The notes below the pieces were generated by a model. It was not told where the DNA came from and did no database searches. It was given only the letters and a program-made list of their open reading frames with translations. DNA of 5,801 bases from Pseudomonadota bacterium (GTDB taxonomy: Bacteria; Pseudomonadota; Gammaproteobacteria; Burkholderiales; Burkholderiaceae_C), in assembly GCA_023435325.1 (NCBI GenBank), contig JAEYRT010000137.1, positions 1-5,801 on the forward strand, read 5' to 3'. Shown here in pieces: positions 5,713-5,801 of the stretch (positions within the stretch are counted from its first letter, which is position 1; every line of letters begins with the position of its first letter). Made by a program: the position numbers and the translations under genes.

Positions 5713-5801
5713 CTAAGGTTTGGGCTGCTGGAAAACGCTGGTTTCAATGCGCAGTCGCTGGGCTTTGACGGCAGCCTGTTCGGCCTGTCTGCGGGTGTCG
5801 T
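5713..5801 (-). CDS. C-terminal end of an unidentified protein (runs off right edge)
   Basis: The last 28 codons and a TAG stop (5713-5715) of a minus-strand gene are visible; the rest lies beyond the window. The visible part begins DTRRQAEQAAVKAQRLRIE and ends SVFQQPKP. It is rich in Ala, Gln, Arg and Glu and looks like a charged helix followed by a short polar tail. Of the three minus-strand frames, one is closed by a TGA inside this stretch, and this frame has the most protein-like composition. I do not recognise the family. The gene would lie upstream of the I78 lipoprotein gene, on the same strand, with a 136-base gap between them. Confidence 0.5.
   Translation of the reverse strand, partial: DTRRQAEQAAVKAQRLRIETSVFQQPKP

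Noticed and set aside
5703..5731. 7-bp inverted repeat (5703-5709 with 5725-5731) over the stop codon of the right-edge gene
   Set aside because: 15-base loop, no T tract on the minus strand; not a convincing terminator.

Overview
The window looks like a core-chromosome segment of a high-GC betaproteobacterium. The family is probably Comamonadaceae (Comamonas, Acidovorax or Delftia type). The evidence is the order yicC-gmk-rpoZ-spoT facing away from rdgB-hemW, a 67-residue omega subunit, and the long N-terminal leader on HemW. The family-level call is recognition from memory, not a search.

Layout. On the minus strand, reading leftward from about 2956, come yicC (RNase-like YicC), gmk (guanylate kinase), rpoZ (RNA polymerase omega) and the 5' part of a bifunctional (p)ppGpp synthetase/hydrolase (spoT/rel type). 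The last gene runs off the left edge. This block ends transcription units internally: a GNRA-looped hairpin with a short T tract follows yicC, and a strong intrinsic terminator with eight T residues sits between rpoZ and spoT. A 300-base gap without a convincing gene (2957-3256) separates yicC from the plus-strand pair rdgB (non-canonical purine NTP pyrophosphatase) and hemW (radical-SAM heme chaperone). A bidirectional terminator follows hemW and serves the convergent gene on its right, a small lipoprotein with a peptidase-inhibitor I78 domain (minus strand). At the right edge are the last 28 codons of an unidentified minus-strand gene.

How the genes relate. The minus-strand cluster joins guanine nucleotide supply (Gmk, GMP to GDP) to the alarmone enzyme that uses GTP/GDP (SpoT/Rel). 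It also includes the polymerase subunit (omega) that contributes to a ppGpp site in E. coli RNA polymerase. YicC belongs to RNA turnover. RdgB removes ITP/XTP from the nucleotide pool, and HemW handles heme delivery. These are housekeeping genes. I see no mobile element, CRISPR array, rRNA or tRNA gene, and no clear novel system. The points most worth a second look are the terminator between rpoZ and spoT, a four-codon ORF linking rdgB to hemW by two start/stop overlaps, the apparent absence of rph between yicC and rdgB, and the I78-type lipoprotein.
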